Below are positions 44,196 through 55,700 of a stretch of DNA of 64,000 bases, piece by piece (position 1 is the first letter of the stretch; the number at the start of each line of letters is the position of its first letter). Source of the stretch: Raffaelea ambrosiae (lineage: Eukaryota > Ascomycota > Sordariomycetes > Ophiostomatales > Ophiostomataceae); the NCBI GenBank assembly GCA_002778195.1, contig PCDI01000006.1:2485950-2549949 (forward strand). The letters run 5' to 3'. The notes beneath the pieces are model-generated. The model did not search any database. It was not told the origin of the DNA and was given only the letters and a program-made list of their open reading frames with translations. A program made the translations under genes and the position numbers.

Positions 44196-46658
44196 TTATT
44201 TGGGGGTGTGGTGCCACAGACCGGTGTCGCGAGACCAGGTCCACTTGTTCAGGAAGGGAGGGTCGATGCCGTTCTCGAAGGCCTGGTTGCGGGCATTGAT
44301 CTGGGCATTGAGCAGGGCCTGGCGGGCGGAGGCGCCAATGTTCTTGAGTCTGGGGATGCGGTCAATGGCATCAATGGCCAGACTGAAGCGGTCGGTCTGG
44401 TTGCGGATAGCCAGCTCAAGAGGGGTATCAATGTTGCCCTTCTCCTTGTAGCCACGGACGTGGATGTTGTGGCTGCCGGGGCGGCGGTAGGTCAGACGGT
44501 GCACCAGCCACGGGTAGGAGTGGAAGTTGAAGACGACGGGCTTGTCGTCTGTGAAGATGGAGGCGAACTCGGAATCAGTCAGACCGTGGGGATGCTCGTC
44601 GTGGTGGATCAGCTTGAACAGGTCGACGCAGTTGACGACACGGATCTTGAGGTCGGGGAAGTGCGTCAGCAGCAGGTCCGTGGCAGCGAGAGACTCGTGG
44701 GTGCTAATGTCACCGCACGAGGCCATGACCAGATCGGGCTCCACACCGGCGTCGGTGCTGAACTGGGGCCAGATACCGATGCCCTTGGTGCAGTGCTCAA
44801 TGGCGGCCTCCATGGACAGGTACTGCAGATGCTCCTGCTTGTCGGAGACGATGACGTTGACGTAGTTGTCAGAGCGCAGGCAGTGGTCCATGACGGACAG
44901 CAGGCAGTTGCCGTCAGGCGGCAGGTAGATGCGGACGACATCAGGGCTCTTGTTGGCAACAACATCCAGGAAGCCGGGGTCCTGGTGGGTGAAACCGTTG
45001 TGGTCCTGGCGCCAGACGACAGCCGTCAGCAGGATGTTGAGCGAGGCGACCTTGCAGCGCCACTCGACCTCGAGACACTTCTCGAGCCACTTGCAGTGCT
45101 GGTTGACCATGGAGTCGATGACGTGGATGAACGGCTCGTAGCTGTTGAGCAGGCCGTGGCGGCCGCTCAGAATGTAGCCCTCGAGCCAGCCCTCGCAGGT
45201 GTGCTCGGACAGGATCTCCATGACGCGGCCAGCCGGCGCCAGGTTGCCGCCGTCCTTGTCCTCCTCAAAGTAGGCGCCCATCCAGACCTTCTTGCCGGCC
45301 TCGTAGACGTGGGCCAGCTTGTTGGACTCGGTCTCGTCAGGGCCGAAGAGGCGGAAGTTGGTCATGTTGCGGGCCACAACGTCGCGCAGGAAGCTACCCA
45401 GGTTCTGCATGCTAAAGTCCCAGGTGACGCCCGGCTTGTCAACGGTGATGGCGTAGTCGCGGAAGTCGGGCAGGCGCAGGGGCTTCTTGATGATGCCGCC
45501 GTTGCCGACGGGGTTGGCGCTCATGCGGCGGAGGCCCTTGGGGCAGATGGCATCGCGCAGTTCAGCGTCGATGTGGCCGTCCTTGAACAGGCGCTCGGGC
45601 TCGTAGCTGCGCATCCACTTCTCGAGGATGTCGAGATGCTCGGGGTTGGTATGCACGTCGGTGATGGGCACCTGGTGAGCGCGCCAGAAGCCAGACAGGT
45701 AGTGGCCGCTGATCTTGCGCGGGCCAGTCCAGCCCTTGGGCGTGCGCAGGATGACCATGGGCCAGCGGGGGCGCTTGGCGATGCCGGTCTTGCGGGCCTC
45801 GGCCTGGATGGCGCGGATCTCGTCGACGCACTGCTCCAGGGTGGCAGCCATGGCCTGGTGCATGGACGTGACGTCGTCGCCCTCGACAAAGTACGGCTGG
45901 TAGCCGTAGCCGAGGAACAGGTTCTCGAGCTCCTCGTGGCTGATACGGGCCAGCAGGGTCGGGTTGTTGATCTTGTAGCCGTTGAGGTGCAGCACGGGCA
46001 GCACGGCACCGTCGGTGATGGGGTTGATGAACTTGGTGCTGTGCCACGAGGTGGCCAGCGGGCCGGTCTCGGCCTCGCCGTCGCCGACCATGGTCAGGGC
46101 GATCAGATCAGGGTGGTCGAAGACGGAGCCGAAGGCATGGGAGATGGAGTAGCCAAGCTCACCACCCTCGTGGATGGAGCCGGGGGTTTCGGGGGTGGCG
46201 TGCGAGCCAATGCCGCCGGGGAAGGAGAACTGCTTGAAGAACTTCTGCAGGCCGTCGAGATCCTCCGACTTCTCCGGGTAGACCTCAGAGTAGGTGCCCT
46301 CGAGGTAGGCCTGGGAAAGCACGGCCGGGGCGCCGTGGCCGGGGCCGGAAATGAAGATGGCATCTAGGTCATACTTATTGATCAGGCGGTTGAAGTGCAT
46401 GTACGTGAAGATCTGGCCGGGGGCCGAGCCAAAGTGGCCCAGCAGACGGGCCTTAATCTGGTCGAGCTTGAGCGGCTCGCGCAGCAGCGGGTTGCTGCGC
46501 AGGTAGATCATGCCGAGCGACAGGTACAAGCTGGCGGAGAAGAAGTCATCATACTTCTTGAGCTGCTCCTCAGAGAGGGGCTGCTTGGTGATGGTGGCGC
46601 GGGCAGGGCCAAAGGGCCGGATGGCGTCCGTGTCGACCTTGATCTCCAGATAAGACAT
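44196..46658 (-). CDS. Xylulose-5-phosphate/fructose-6-phosphate phosphoketolase
   Basis: A thiamine-diphosphate enzyme that cleaves xylulose 5-phosphate (and often fructose 6-phosphate) with phosphate to acetyl phosphate plus glyceraldehyde 3-phosphate (or erythrose 4-phosphate), giving a shunt from pentose phosphates to C2 units in the cytosol. A single exon encodes 820 residues, full family length. Landmarks: LGHFGSAPGQIFTYMHFNRL, FISGPGHGAPAVLSQAYLEG, SHATPETPGSIHEGGELGYS, the diphosphate/Mg site TMVGDGEAETGPLATSWHS (about residue 193), PFVEGDD-type substrate loop as YFVEGDDVTSMHQAM, and HNGFTHQDPGFLDVVANKS in the pyrimidine-binding domain. The ATG at 46658 opens MSYLEIKVDTDAIRPFGPA. Fungal phosphoketolases are often discussed as ancient bacterial acquisitions; codon use here looks like neighbouring genes, so any transfer is old. 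Promoter elements are listed separately. Confidence 0.95.
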   Translation of the reverse strand: MSYLEIKVDTDAIRPFGPARATITKQPLSEEQLKKYDDFFSASLYLSLGMIYLRSNPLLREPLKLDQIKARLLGHFGSAPGQIFTYMHFNRLINKYDLDAIFISGPGHGAPAVLSQAYLEGTYSEVYPEKSEDLDGLQKFFKQFSFPGGIGSHATPETPGSIHEGGELGYSISHAFGSVFDHPDLIALTMVGDGEAETGPLATSWHSTKFINPITDGAVLPVLHLNGYKINNPTLLARISHEELENLFLGYGYQPYFVEGDDVTSMHQAMAATLEQCVDEIRAIQAEARKTGIAKRPRWPMVILRTPKGWTGPRKISGHYLSGFWRAHQVPITDVHTNPEHLDILEKWMRSYEPERLFKDGHIDAELRDAICPKGLRRMSANPVGNGGIIKKPLRLPDFRDYAITVDKPGVTWDFSMQNLGSFLRDVVARNMTNFRLFGPDETESNKLAHVYEAGKKVWMGAYFEEDKDGGNLAPAGRVMEILSEHTCEGWLEGYILSGRHGLLNSYEPFIHVIDSMVNQHCKWLEKCLEVEWRCKVASLNILLTAVVWRQDHNGFTHQDPGFLDVVANKSPDVVRIYLPPDGNCLLSVMDHCLRSDNYVNVIVSDKQEHLQYLSMEAAIEHCTKGIGIWPQFSTDAGVEPDLVMASCGDISTHESLAATDLLLTHFPDLKIRVVNCVDLFKLIHHDEHPHGLTDSEFASIFTDDKPVVFNFHSYPWLVHRLTYRRPGSHNIHVRGYKEKGNIDTPLELAIRNQTDRFSLAIDAIDRIPRLKNIGASARQALLNAQINARNQAFENGIDPPFLNKWTWSRDTGLWHHTPK

Positions 46659-46675
46659 GGCTGGAAAGGTAGCTG

Positions 46676-46705
46676 CTGTAGCTGTAGCTGTAGCTGTAGC
46701 TGTAG
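46676..46705 (+). repeat. (CTGTAG)5 hexamer repeat in the phosphoketolase 5' UTR
   Basis: Five perfect CTGTAG units begin 17 bases upstream of the phosphoketolase ATG (CTACAG on the coding strand). The position suggests the 5' UTR; no function is known. Confidence 0.9.
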
Positions 46706-46973
46706 TTCTCTTTTCTTGGTCAGTTTTGTCAGGGGTTTTCTAAGAATGCCCGGGATGAAACCGGTCCTTCAATTGGTGGGAAAAAGAAACGTTGCAATGG
46801 CCGCGAGGGAAGGAGAGGCAGGGAGAGCGCGCAACGGGTAGAAGCTGGGGGTGGTTGTTGTGGGCAGGGAGGCTCTTTTAACGGCGGATGAAGCTCACGA
46901 ATGGATTGTGGGGCGGGTTCACGATAGCTCGGGGAAGCTCTCAGTTGAAACCGTGCTTGGTCTGTCCAGACGC

Positions 46974-46981
46974 TGACGTCA
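46974..46981. promoter_or_regulatory. TGACGTCA (CRE/ATF-type bZIP site) upstream of phosphoketolase
   Basis: An exact 8-bp palindrome about 315 bp upstream of the phosphoketolase start. It is the consensus bound by ATF/CREB-type bZIP proteins, which in fungi mediate stress and carbon responses. Role here inferred. Confidence 0.45.
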
Positions 46982-47628
46982 CGCAGAGCTGATTGGCAGT
47001 GCGTGGAACGAGACGTGGAGGTGGGGGGTATCGAGATAGGTGAGGAAAGGGAGGAGACAACAAAGAAAATGAGGTTGCTCTGGAGAGGAAAGGGAGAGGA
47101 AGCAAGAGAAGAGAGAAGAGCAGGATAAATCAGGGAGGACGAGGCAGGTGGGGGAGAGGAAGCTCTTTATGTGAACTGGGACGGCAGGCGCAGGTCGGGG
47201 CAAGCTCCTTCCTGTCCCTGGCCGTATTACGAAGGGGCAAGGAAGGAGACAAAAAAAAAAGACTGGCAATCAGGGAGAGCTCTGATGTCACCAGCAGGTC
47301 ACCCGTGTTATCCACTTTGGGAAGCTGCAGGAGGGGTGCAGCTTCCCAACAAGCAAGGACGCAAACAAGCGAGCGCGAGCGCCAGGCAGGCCCACGCTGC
47401 GGTCCCGCCCAGCCAGCCTCCGTAGGCCGTCAGATCCATGCCACCCACACGAGGAAGGACCGACCGGGTAGTGGAGCTATTATTCCACAGCACGCGGTTT
47501 CCCTGCGCCGACGGTTGCACGATGGGGATAGCACCAGAAAAAGCGAGTATCTGACTATGCAGAGAGCAGCAGCTGGCTACCGGGCTGCCGTGCTGAGGCT
47601 GTCATGACGTCTCGCTATTATGCCACGT

Positions 47629-47662
47629 CCAGGCCGGATCAGCATGTCTCTCCCCGGCCTGG
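47629..47662. repeat. Perfect 9-bp inverted repeat (hairpin), 16-base loop
   Basis: CCAGGCCGG (47629-47637) and CCGGCCTGG (47654-47662) pair exactly. Degenerate CAGGCC/GGCCTG pieces continue to about 47712, so the hairpin belongs to a longer CAGGCC-rich segment. Confidence 0.7.
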
Positions 47663-50600
47663 CTGTGTCTGTCCATGCCTGCCCAGGCCTTTCCAGGCCT
47701 GTCCATTGCCTGATCTCCTGTTTTATTTTCCACAGCCTCAGTTGCCTCTTCAGCGGTATACGGAGCTCTCCTGTTGCGAGTGCTATGTAATTTACCAAAA
47801 TTGCTCTCGTCCCTCGTATCTTGCCCAGATATCCTTACCACCACTGCCTCCCCGTCAGATACAACGTCCCCTGCAGCAGAAGTCAGTCCATATTTTTTTT
47901 TTTGTTTTTGCCCGGGCAGCTCTTCTTTCACCAGGCAACGCCGAGCTGCTGCCAACCACATTCCTGCACGCCCCCGTTGCGACAAGGGGGGGGGCATGGA
48001 CAGGATCTGAGGGAATTCTTTCCATTCGGACGTTCAGGCGTTGCCCCTCCATTCCAGATGCAATGCAGGGCGAGGGCATAATTTGCATGGCACTCGTAAT
48101 GATCCGGTCTTTTGTTGGCGGCCAAGGACGCGGATGTCGTGCGCACAGGGCCCTTCTCCGACGCTGTGTGGGCAACAACAAAGAAACAGGATCATGAACT
48201 TTTGGGAGGGAAAGACCCAAGGGAGGAGCAGCACCGTTATGGAGGGACAGATAAAGTGGGGATTCGGCGGGATTGAGGCAGGGGTGTGGGTAGCGAGTGC
48301 TCCGCAGTGCAGTGTGTGCGGCCAGCCCAGCAAAACGGGTTTGCCCCTCGCAGCTGCAGTGTAATATCTTGCTACTTTTGTATGTACTAACTTATGTAGT
48401 GAACTAGTAGTCCGGTGTACCACGATTCAGACACTCGTACTCGAGCAGGCCAAAGGTATCTGCCGCACCCCTCTCTTTGCTTTTTGCTACATGCAATGCA
48501 GAGCAGGAGAATCCCGTGAAATATACGGTCCACGCGTCTGCTTGCTCGCTACCTGCCGTATTGTGGTGTCGTCCTTAGTGCCATCTGCTAGCGAGAGTCT
48601 CCATCAGAGCTCGAGAAATCATGCATAGCAACTATTTCAGCCTTTTGCTTTGCCCGTTGATGCTTCCTGGCGGGGCCAGCCAGGTGGATGATGTCAACGT
48701 CCAGCGTGTCTGGGGCCTCTAACCGATGATAAGAACGGACGAAGAAGACACCAGAAGGGCAGCGTGGAAACGAATGATCACGGACGGACAAGCCGAATCT
48801 CGAAGCACCGAAGAAGAACGTCAAGTTGATCAACAGACGCAAACCGACGGGCTGGACACCGTATCTGGGTTGACACGCAGCATTGATACGTCGTGCAAGA
48901 TACCGTGATCCGTTATCTGCGAATCTGGCACACCATCGAAGAGGCGAAGAGGCAATCGAAGATGAGACCCCTTGGGTTGAAGAATTTTTTAAAGAATTTT
49001 TCACAAATCTTACAGTCTCTCCCCATTTACAGGGGGGGTGGGCAGAAACAGCACAGAGTGGGAGGGCTTTTGGGTATGGTTGGGGGGTGCTACCGATCGG
49101 GGAAGGAGGCTGAGCGGCGCCGAAGAAGGAGCGACTGGGGAGGCCATTGGACAGCGACGTTCCTGCCGAATCAGGACCAAATAGAGACTATTGCCCGGTA
49201 TGGTGTTATGTGGTTTGGTAGAGTTGGGCCTGGCTGTGGGTTTATCCCGCGTAAAAGCGCGAGGCAAGTATGAGAATTACGGGTAGCCAAGGCGAAAGGG
49301 ACCAAAAATAATAGCGAGAAATAAAAAGAGTGAAAAGGTGTGCGCGTAGAAACAGGACTGGAAAAAAAAAAAAAAAAAGCTTCTTGTGCAGTGCCGCACG
49401 TCTGTGGTGTGGTTGCCAAAAAGTGGTCTGATGGTGCCATGGATGGTCTTCTCACCTATTATGGGTCGGTTACAGGCGAGAGAGGTCCAGAAGGGAGCCG
49501 CATAGAGTGAACCCCCCTGGAATCCGCTGGATCTGTTGGTGTTTCTTGCTTCTGTATGACCTTCCGCCCACGGGGGAGACGGCCGTTTTTGGCGCTAGAC
49601 CGCAAAACGACGAAAAAAACGGCGCTAGTGCACAGCTATCGGCAAGCTTGAATGGATGCTTTGGTGGTCTGGCTGATCTCTGGTGTCATCTCAACCTATC
49701 GAGCACACCCACGCCTTTTCTATCTCGTACACAGAAATACTGTGCCAGGCATTCTTTCCTCGATAGGCCCTCACGGCATATCCCTCGCTTGGTGATTCGT
49801 ACAGGATCTGACAAGCCAATGGCGACAGGCCACACACCCTCGCCCCCCCGGGGGGCATAAGTATCTGATAACAGACTTGACAGGACTTCGGAGACCGGCG
49901 GTGCAGAGGGGAGGAACATGCCAGAAGGGGAGACCCGAATGACCCAGGAAATCTGTGGAGGGGGGCCAGACACAATCAAAAAACCCGCAGCCTTGCAAAT
50001 TTACAAAACCCTTGGCAGGCAGGACAGTCTTGGGGGCCTTTTGCTGGCGGTTTCCAGTTTTCATCAAAGACAACACGACCCAATAAAGGACACATACTAA
50101 GGGTACGAGTAAGATACACCGCAAGATTCAACATTCTTCTGTGAGACCGGGAGACGTAATGAAAAAAACGGGAGAGCACCTCATGTTTCTGGACAAAAAT
50201 ACTGAATATGCGGCTGAATGCGAAACCCAGTAAACCAAAGAGAACTCGCCATCAGGACATGTGCGTAGCGCCAGCCGGCCGGGTTCTGGTTTCTATCTAG
50301 TCAGGGAGGGAGCTCTGCCAGACCTTCTCGGTGGCTCATGGGATTCCTCTGCACATGGAGGAACCCGATTCTGCATTCCAGTTTTCCGCTATACCGCGAT
50401 ACCTTGCCGAGCCATATCGAACTATGGCATGCCATGTGTCTCTCGAATAGTCTCTACGGGGAGCACTGTCGCGGGACTTCTACCCCCTTGCGGAGACTTG
50501 CCTCAATCAGCTGCTTTGGGCAGCGTGGGATGTTGCACGGGGAGATGAGAGACAACAAACAAAAAAAAGACGTTCTCCCTTGTTTGTTCGTACCTTGGGC

Positions 50601-52755
50601 CCGTGGGGATATCAGGAAACATCAGGAAACATTTAGGGGGCCGAACAGCAGCTAACACGTAGACCGCAATAAACAAATGAAAGAAGAAAGGGAAAATTGC
50701 CCTATGCGTGAAAATAATGTGACATTTTCACCCCTGAGCACAAAACAAAACAAAAAAAAATAGGGGCCCTTCGTAATGAATGAGGCGAACAATGAAGCGA
50801 AATCCCAAGAGGCAAAAAAAATGGAGGATGAAAAATAGCTACTCGTAGCAGGCCATCATCCTGTTTCGTCAAATTCCTACTCGCAACCAAAACTTCAGCG
50901 CCCCAGCACTTGCCCATTTGCCTGGTTGTGGAACGCAGGTGTCAACGAACAGGGTGCTCGTAGTTGAAACTAGAGTCTTTTCTCGCGCCTCCCCGACCGC
51001 TATAACCACTCGTATCTTACATACTCTGGCGGAAACAACCCGATCGGTTGCAGGAGCAAGGAACCCAATGTGGAGTGTAAGGTCCGAACAGCCGGGGCCA
51101 GGCGGGCCAGAATACGGACCCAAAAGGAGAAAAAGTATCACATGATGTCTTCTAGTTACGGTGGTTGACGAAAAAAAAAAAGGCCCGACCTCAAACCCCA
51201 CCATGCCTGTCGCATAGATTTGGGGGGGTAATCATGGTGTTTCGGTGGAATTACTGCAAATCACGAGTAGAGCGTAACTACTTTGATTGCGAGTGTCGAG
51301 GGAAACCAATGCGAGCAATACTACGAATGCTACCAGCAAACACAGAGTAAACATACTGCGAGCAAAACGCTGCTGCAACGACTCGGGTAGCCAGCCGGCG
51401 ACCGAAAACGGGCGAGCCGCCTGAGGGGGTGTGTGTCTTCGTAAGGCCACTCTGGGCAGGGGGGCTTCCTTTTTTGCCCTTGTACGAATCTTGGTCAGGG
51501 ACAAAATGTCGTCACGTCACCTTTTGGGGGCCTCTGTCAGGATCTTGCCCCTGGATGGCCCTGATGGGCTTTGCTGGCCACACAAGCTGTACAGGCTCCT
51601 CCTAGTAGTCCACTAATAGGCAACTACTCTACTCGTACAGTGCCAACTGCAAGAAAGAAAAAGAAAAAAACACATCTCCCAACATAAGCGCATACGAGTA
51701 GTACTGCGATGCGCCGATGCAGCATTCTTACCAAGATCGGCCGAACGGGCCTTGGGGAAGGCACCGCCGGTCTTTCCGTGCGACCCGAGCTCTCCTCCCC
51801 TTCTTCTGTCAAGACCGACAGAGCTGTTTGTTCTTGGTTAGGGCAGCTAGTCCAGCCGAGCTGCTAGTGTGGGTGACAAGAATGAGGGAGCTTCTCTGCC
51901 AGCATGGGGAAGTACTTGCATTGCTAGCAAGTACGGTGTACACCAGACACCAGACACCGCCTAACAAATGCCGCTACAGTGTATCTTTGCTTTCTGGGGG
52001 TTCTTCGCCCCCGATCCCCGGATTGTCGGCATCGCGCAGTTTTGCTAGTCCGACAATCGAGGGGGGGGGGGGGATATTATGGGGTGTTCTACGCCCAAAA
52101 ACAGAAGAATGACGACTACATTCCCGGGATTCTAGTCAACTTGTCCCAAGAGAACACTGCACACGATTCGATTGAACACCGTTTTGAGGTCTGTTAACGT
52201 TGTCTGCTTTTGAAGGCGTCTCGCCAAATGATACCAGTAGAGAGACAAAACATAACACAGAAAAAAAGAAGGGGAAAACCCAGCAAAACTCGGGAGGAAA
52301 AATACATACAGCTAGACAATCTCGGTTCCGAAGCAAGCAATCGTGGAAAGAAGGGTCATAAGAAAAAAACAAAACACACACACACACACAAAAAAGAAAG
52401 AAAACTCGCCCGTTCGGCCTCGGGGAATTGACACACACCATACAAAAAAATAAAGAAACGACAAGAACGATACTGACGAAAAAGCAACTGAAAAGATACA
52501 GGCTTTCCCACGCCTCCGGCAAACTCCTTTGTTTGTATTTTTTTGAGTTCATAAAAAAAGCAAAAAGGCTAAAAAAAGCACACAAACAACAGCCAGCAGA
52601 GAGGTCCAACAGCTTTAAACAAAGGGAGGTACCGCGAGCATCCGATCAGGTCAGGCGACGGGAATCTCCATCAGATCGACCTCCACTCAAGGGAGGCTCT
52701 TCCAAGATCTCCTTCTCCTGACATTCGGCTAGCTCTGCGGGCACAGCGGACAACG

Positions 52756-55700
52756 CTATTCGGCCGGCAGGGCCCCCGTCGACGGCTGTTGCTGCGCCAG
52801 CTTCTGCTTCTTCCCACCGCTACCGTCAGCAGTCGCACCACTCCCAATAGTAGTGCGGGTAGCCCCCGCGTCTTCCGCAGAACCCGAACGCGAGCGCACT
52901 GCCGCTGGCGATGAGTCCGAACGCGAGAGAATGGGCACGCCTGTCCCTGTTGTCACACCCTGGCCTTCTGGCGAGGACGTAGCAGAGGTAGGCGACCGAT
53001 CGACGGGCCCGTCAATCTGCAGGCCCTTGTCGTAGTCCATGGCGTCGTCGGCGTCAGCCAGCTGAATAAGGTCCTCGCTGTGACGACCCTGACCCTGGCC
53101 CTGGCCCTGGCCCTGACCCTGACCCTGATCGTGACCCTGGCGCTGGCGGTGCAGCTGCAGCAGCTGGAAGTGCTGCTTCTGGTTGTCCCCCGCTTCGCTG
53201 AACACAGCTCCCGGCGGTGCCGTCGTCGTCATCATTTTTTCATCGTCCGACAGGCTCGTTCTGGGCGTGGAAGTAGACACGTTGCTATCGTCCATGCTGC
53301 TGTCTTTCAGACTGGCCTGCTGCTGCTGCTGCTGCTGCCGCTGCTGCTGCCTATTCCTCGCTTCGGCTGCGAGTGCCGCCGCGCGGGATTCCCTCTGAGA
53401 TTCCCACAGAACGGCTCGCCGCGATGCCATCTCCTGGGCCTCGGCCTCGGCGGCTGCAGCGGCAGCGGCTTCGGCTTCAGCGGCAGCGGCTTCAGCGGCA
53501 GCGGCGGCCGCTTCGGCCGCTTCGGCCGCTTCCTTGGCAGCGTCAATGGCAGCCTGGCGCGGCGGGATGCCGACCATCTGGTCGACGTCCTGCGCCCGCA
53601 CGTACGCCAGGTAGTACGGCTCGCCCTGCGTCGACAGCTGCTTCATCACCTTGTCGGCATCCGGCTCCTCGGTCACCACGCTGTCGTTGTAGCGCCGCCA
53701 GATCTTGTGCTCAAAGTCGTACACCCACACCCAGTAATGGCCCGACTTACCCGTATTACCGGCGTGGCAGATGACAGCATGCAGCCGGTACTCTTGTTCG
53801 TGCATGTCCGAAAACTGCTTGTCGAGCTCCTGCTGCAGCTCCCACTCAATCTGCGGCATGTTGCTCAGCAGCTGGTTGCCCACATTGACCGCTGCCGGCT
53901 GCCACGCCGCCCGGATCTCCCTCTTGGTCATGTCGGCCACGTTGTTGATGAGGTCGGCCGTTCTGTACTTGACGTTGGCGATGTCGTCGTCCATGTTGTG
54001 GGCGGCGCTGGCGTTGTTCCCGGTGCTGATGCCGTCCACCATGTCCACATCCTGCTGGAGCTGCTCCACGCTGGGCTCGTCGCCCGTCAAAGAAATGCCG
54101 TTGGCATCCATCAGTTTTTTGATCTCCGGGCTGATAATGAAGAACTCTTCGTCCTCGTCCTCATCCTTCTTCGTCTCGTCAATCGCTTGGGCCTTGTCCG
54201 TAACCTCATAGTCATCGGCCAAGTCGCTCGCGCGATCCGTAATAGTGTCAGCGTCAACCATGACTTCGTCGACCGTCTTGCCCTTGTCCTGGCTGCCTGG
54301 AGCGACGCATCCACTCTCATCGTCCGGCGCATACTTGAGATAGTCTCGGACGAGATTGTTCGTGTACTGCGTCGCTTTAGCAAACATATTGCCGTGGAAC
54401 ACTACGTCGGGAGAATCTCCGTCTCGACCCTTAAGAGACTGCAGTCTCTCCTGCAGGTTCCAAGCCCGCCGGCGTCGCTCAAAGAGCCGCGAGCCCACAG
54501 GACTGTCCATGAAGCGGTCCAGATACAAGACGGCGGGAATCTCAATTGCGGTGTTATTCTTGCCGCCATCCCTCGTAGTACGCTGAATGTGGACGTGCAG
54601 AATGGGCGGCAACTTGAGAATCGATGTGAACCTCTCGTAGCGGGTCGTGCCCTCGGTGATAAATTCGCGCTGGAAGCTGCTATCTAGCGCTTCGAGGAGA
54701 TTGATGACACTGTGGCCCTCGTCTGGGTACGCTGTCATGCACCGGTTGGTCGTCACGGTCCGGCTGTAGTTGTTATGGCTGTTGGACCGGTTGTAGGACA
54801 CGCTGGTCCAGAAGAATGTGTCTGTGATGGGGTCTCTCTGCAGGCCGGTCTCCGGGTCTTCCCCGGTGGCCTTGACTGCCGCCCGCAGGTGGCCCATGAC
54901 GTTGCCCATGACCTCTTCCACGTCCTGCTGGTCGGTGCCCGCAACGCTGCTGTCGTTCAGAGCCCGCGAAATTTTCTCTTCCACAGTTTTCTCCTCTGCC
55001 GGGTGCGTGGGCGGGGGATCAAAGATGATCTGAACTCCGCCTGTCCCCGTCTCCTGGATGTGGCTGGCGGATCTTGGTACGCTCGGATCGTCCATCTCGA
55101 CGTCGGTAGAGGTGACGGTCGTTCCGTGTGGCTGAGCTGTCGGCGAGTAGGGCGGCGGCAGCTCATTTGTCTCTACCAGAGTGTTCATAGTCACGCCTTC
55201 CATGGCGGTGCCTGCTCCCCCTTCTCCGGCTTGGTTGACGGCTTGCCAGCCATCGTCGGCCTGGTTGACCAAGGTCTGCGAGCTCCTTGTGCTAGTAGAG
55301 TCTGTGGTCTCCAGCTCTGAGACTGCGCTGACCTGCACCCTGGTCGCCAGCTGTGCATTGCGAGGAGGCACAGGCGGCGGGGGGGCATTGCGTTCTGGCA
55401 GAGGGGGGGCGGGTGACCCTTGACGAGAGTTTGCGGTCAAATCAAAGGCCACAGTGGCCGGCTGATGATTGTTTTGGTCTTTGTTTAGCAGCTCTGCGCC
55501 ATCGTCTTCGAGTTGCTTGGAGCTCTTCAAGGCAGCGAGCGCCAGGCGTTGTGGCGGCTTCAAACAGGCCTCCTTGGTCTCGACCAGGTTTTCAAACAGC
55601 TTGGTAAGCTCGACGACGACTGGGGAGTGTTAGTATGGTGTACGATTTTGTGGTGAGGCAAAGAGGCAGAAAGGCAGAAAGAGAAACAGAGAAGAACCGT

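Larger units (their letters stand above)
46659..52755. other. 6.1-kb stretch without a confident gene, upstream of phosphoketolase
   Basis: The near end must be the phosphoketolase promoter (CTGTAG repeats, CCAAT boxes on the - strand at 46772-46776 and 46992-46996, TGACGTCA at 46974). The far end is the 3' flank of the Ubp2-like gene. In between are a 9-bp hairpin (47629-47662), a G13 run (52061-52073) and at least four TACTCGTA octamers (50104, 50840, 51630, 51693). Open frames are short, with biased composition and no domain. A non-coding transcript or a small spliced gene cannot be excluded. Confidence 0.5.

Noticed and set aside
44085..46367. A 760-codon open frame antisense to phosphoketolase
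   Set aside because: Val/Leu/Ala/Asp-rich shadow with no family features; the phosphoketolase frame is complete.
47604..48197. A 197-codon + strand frame upstream of phosphoketolase
   Set aside because: Cys/Pro/Arg-rich low complexity, partly made of CAGGCC repeats; no domain, signal or splice structure.
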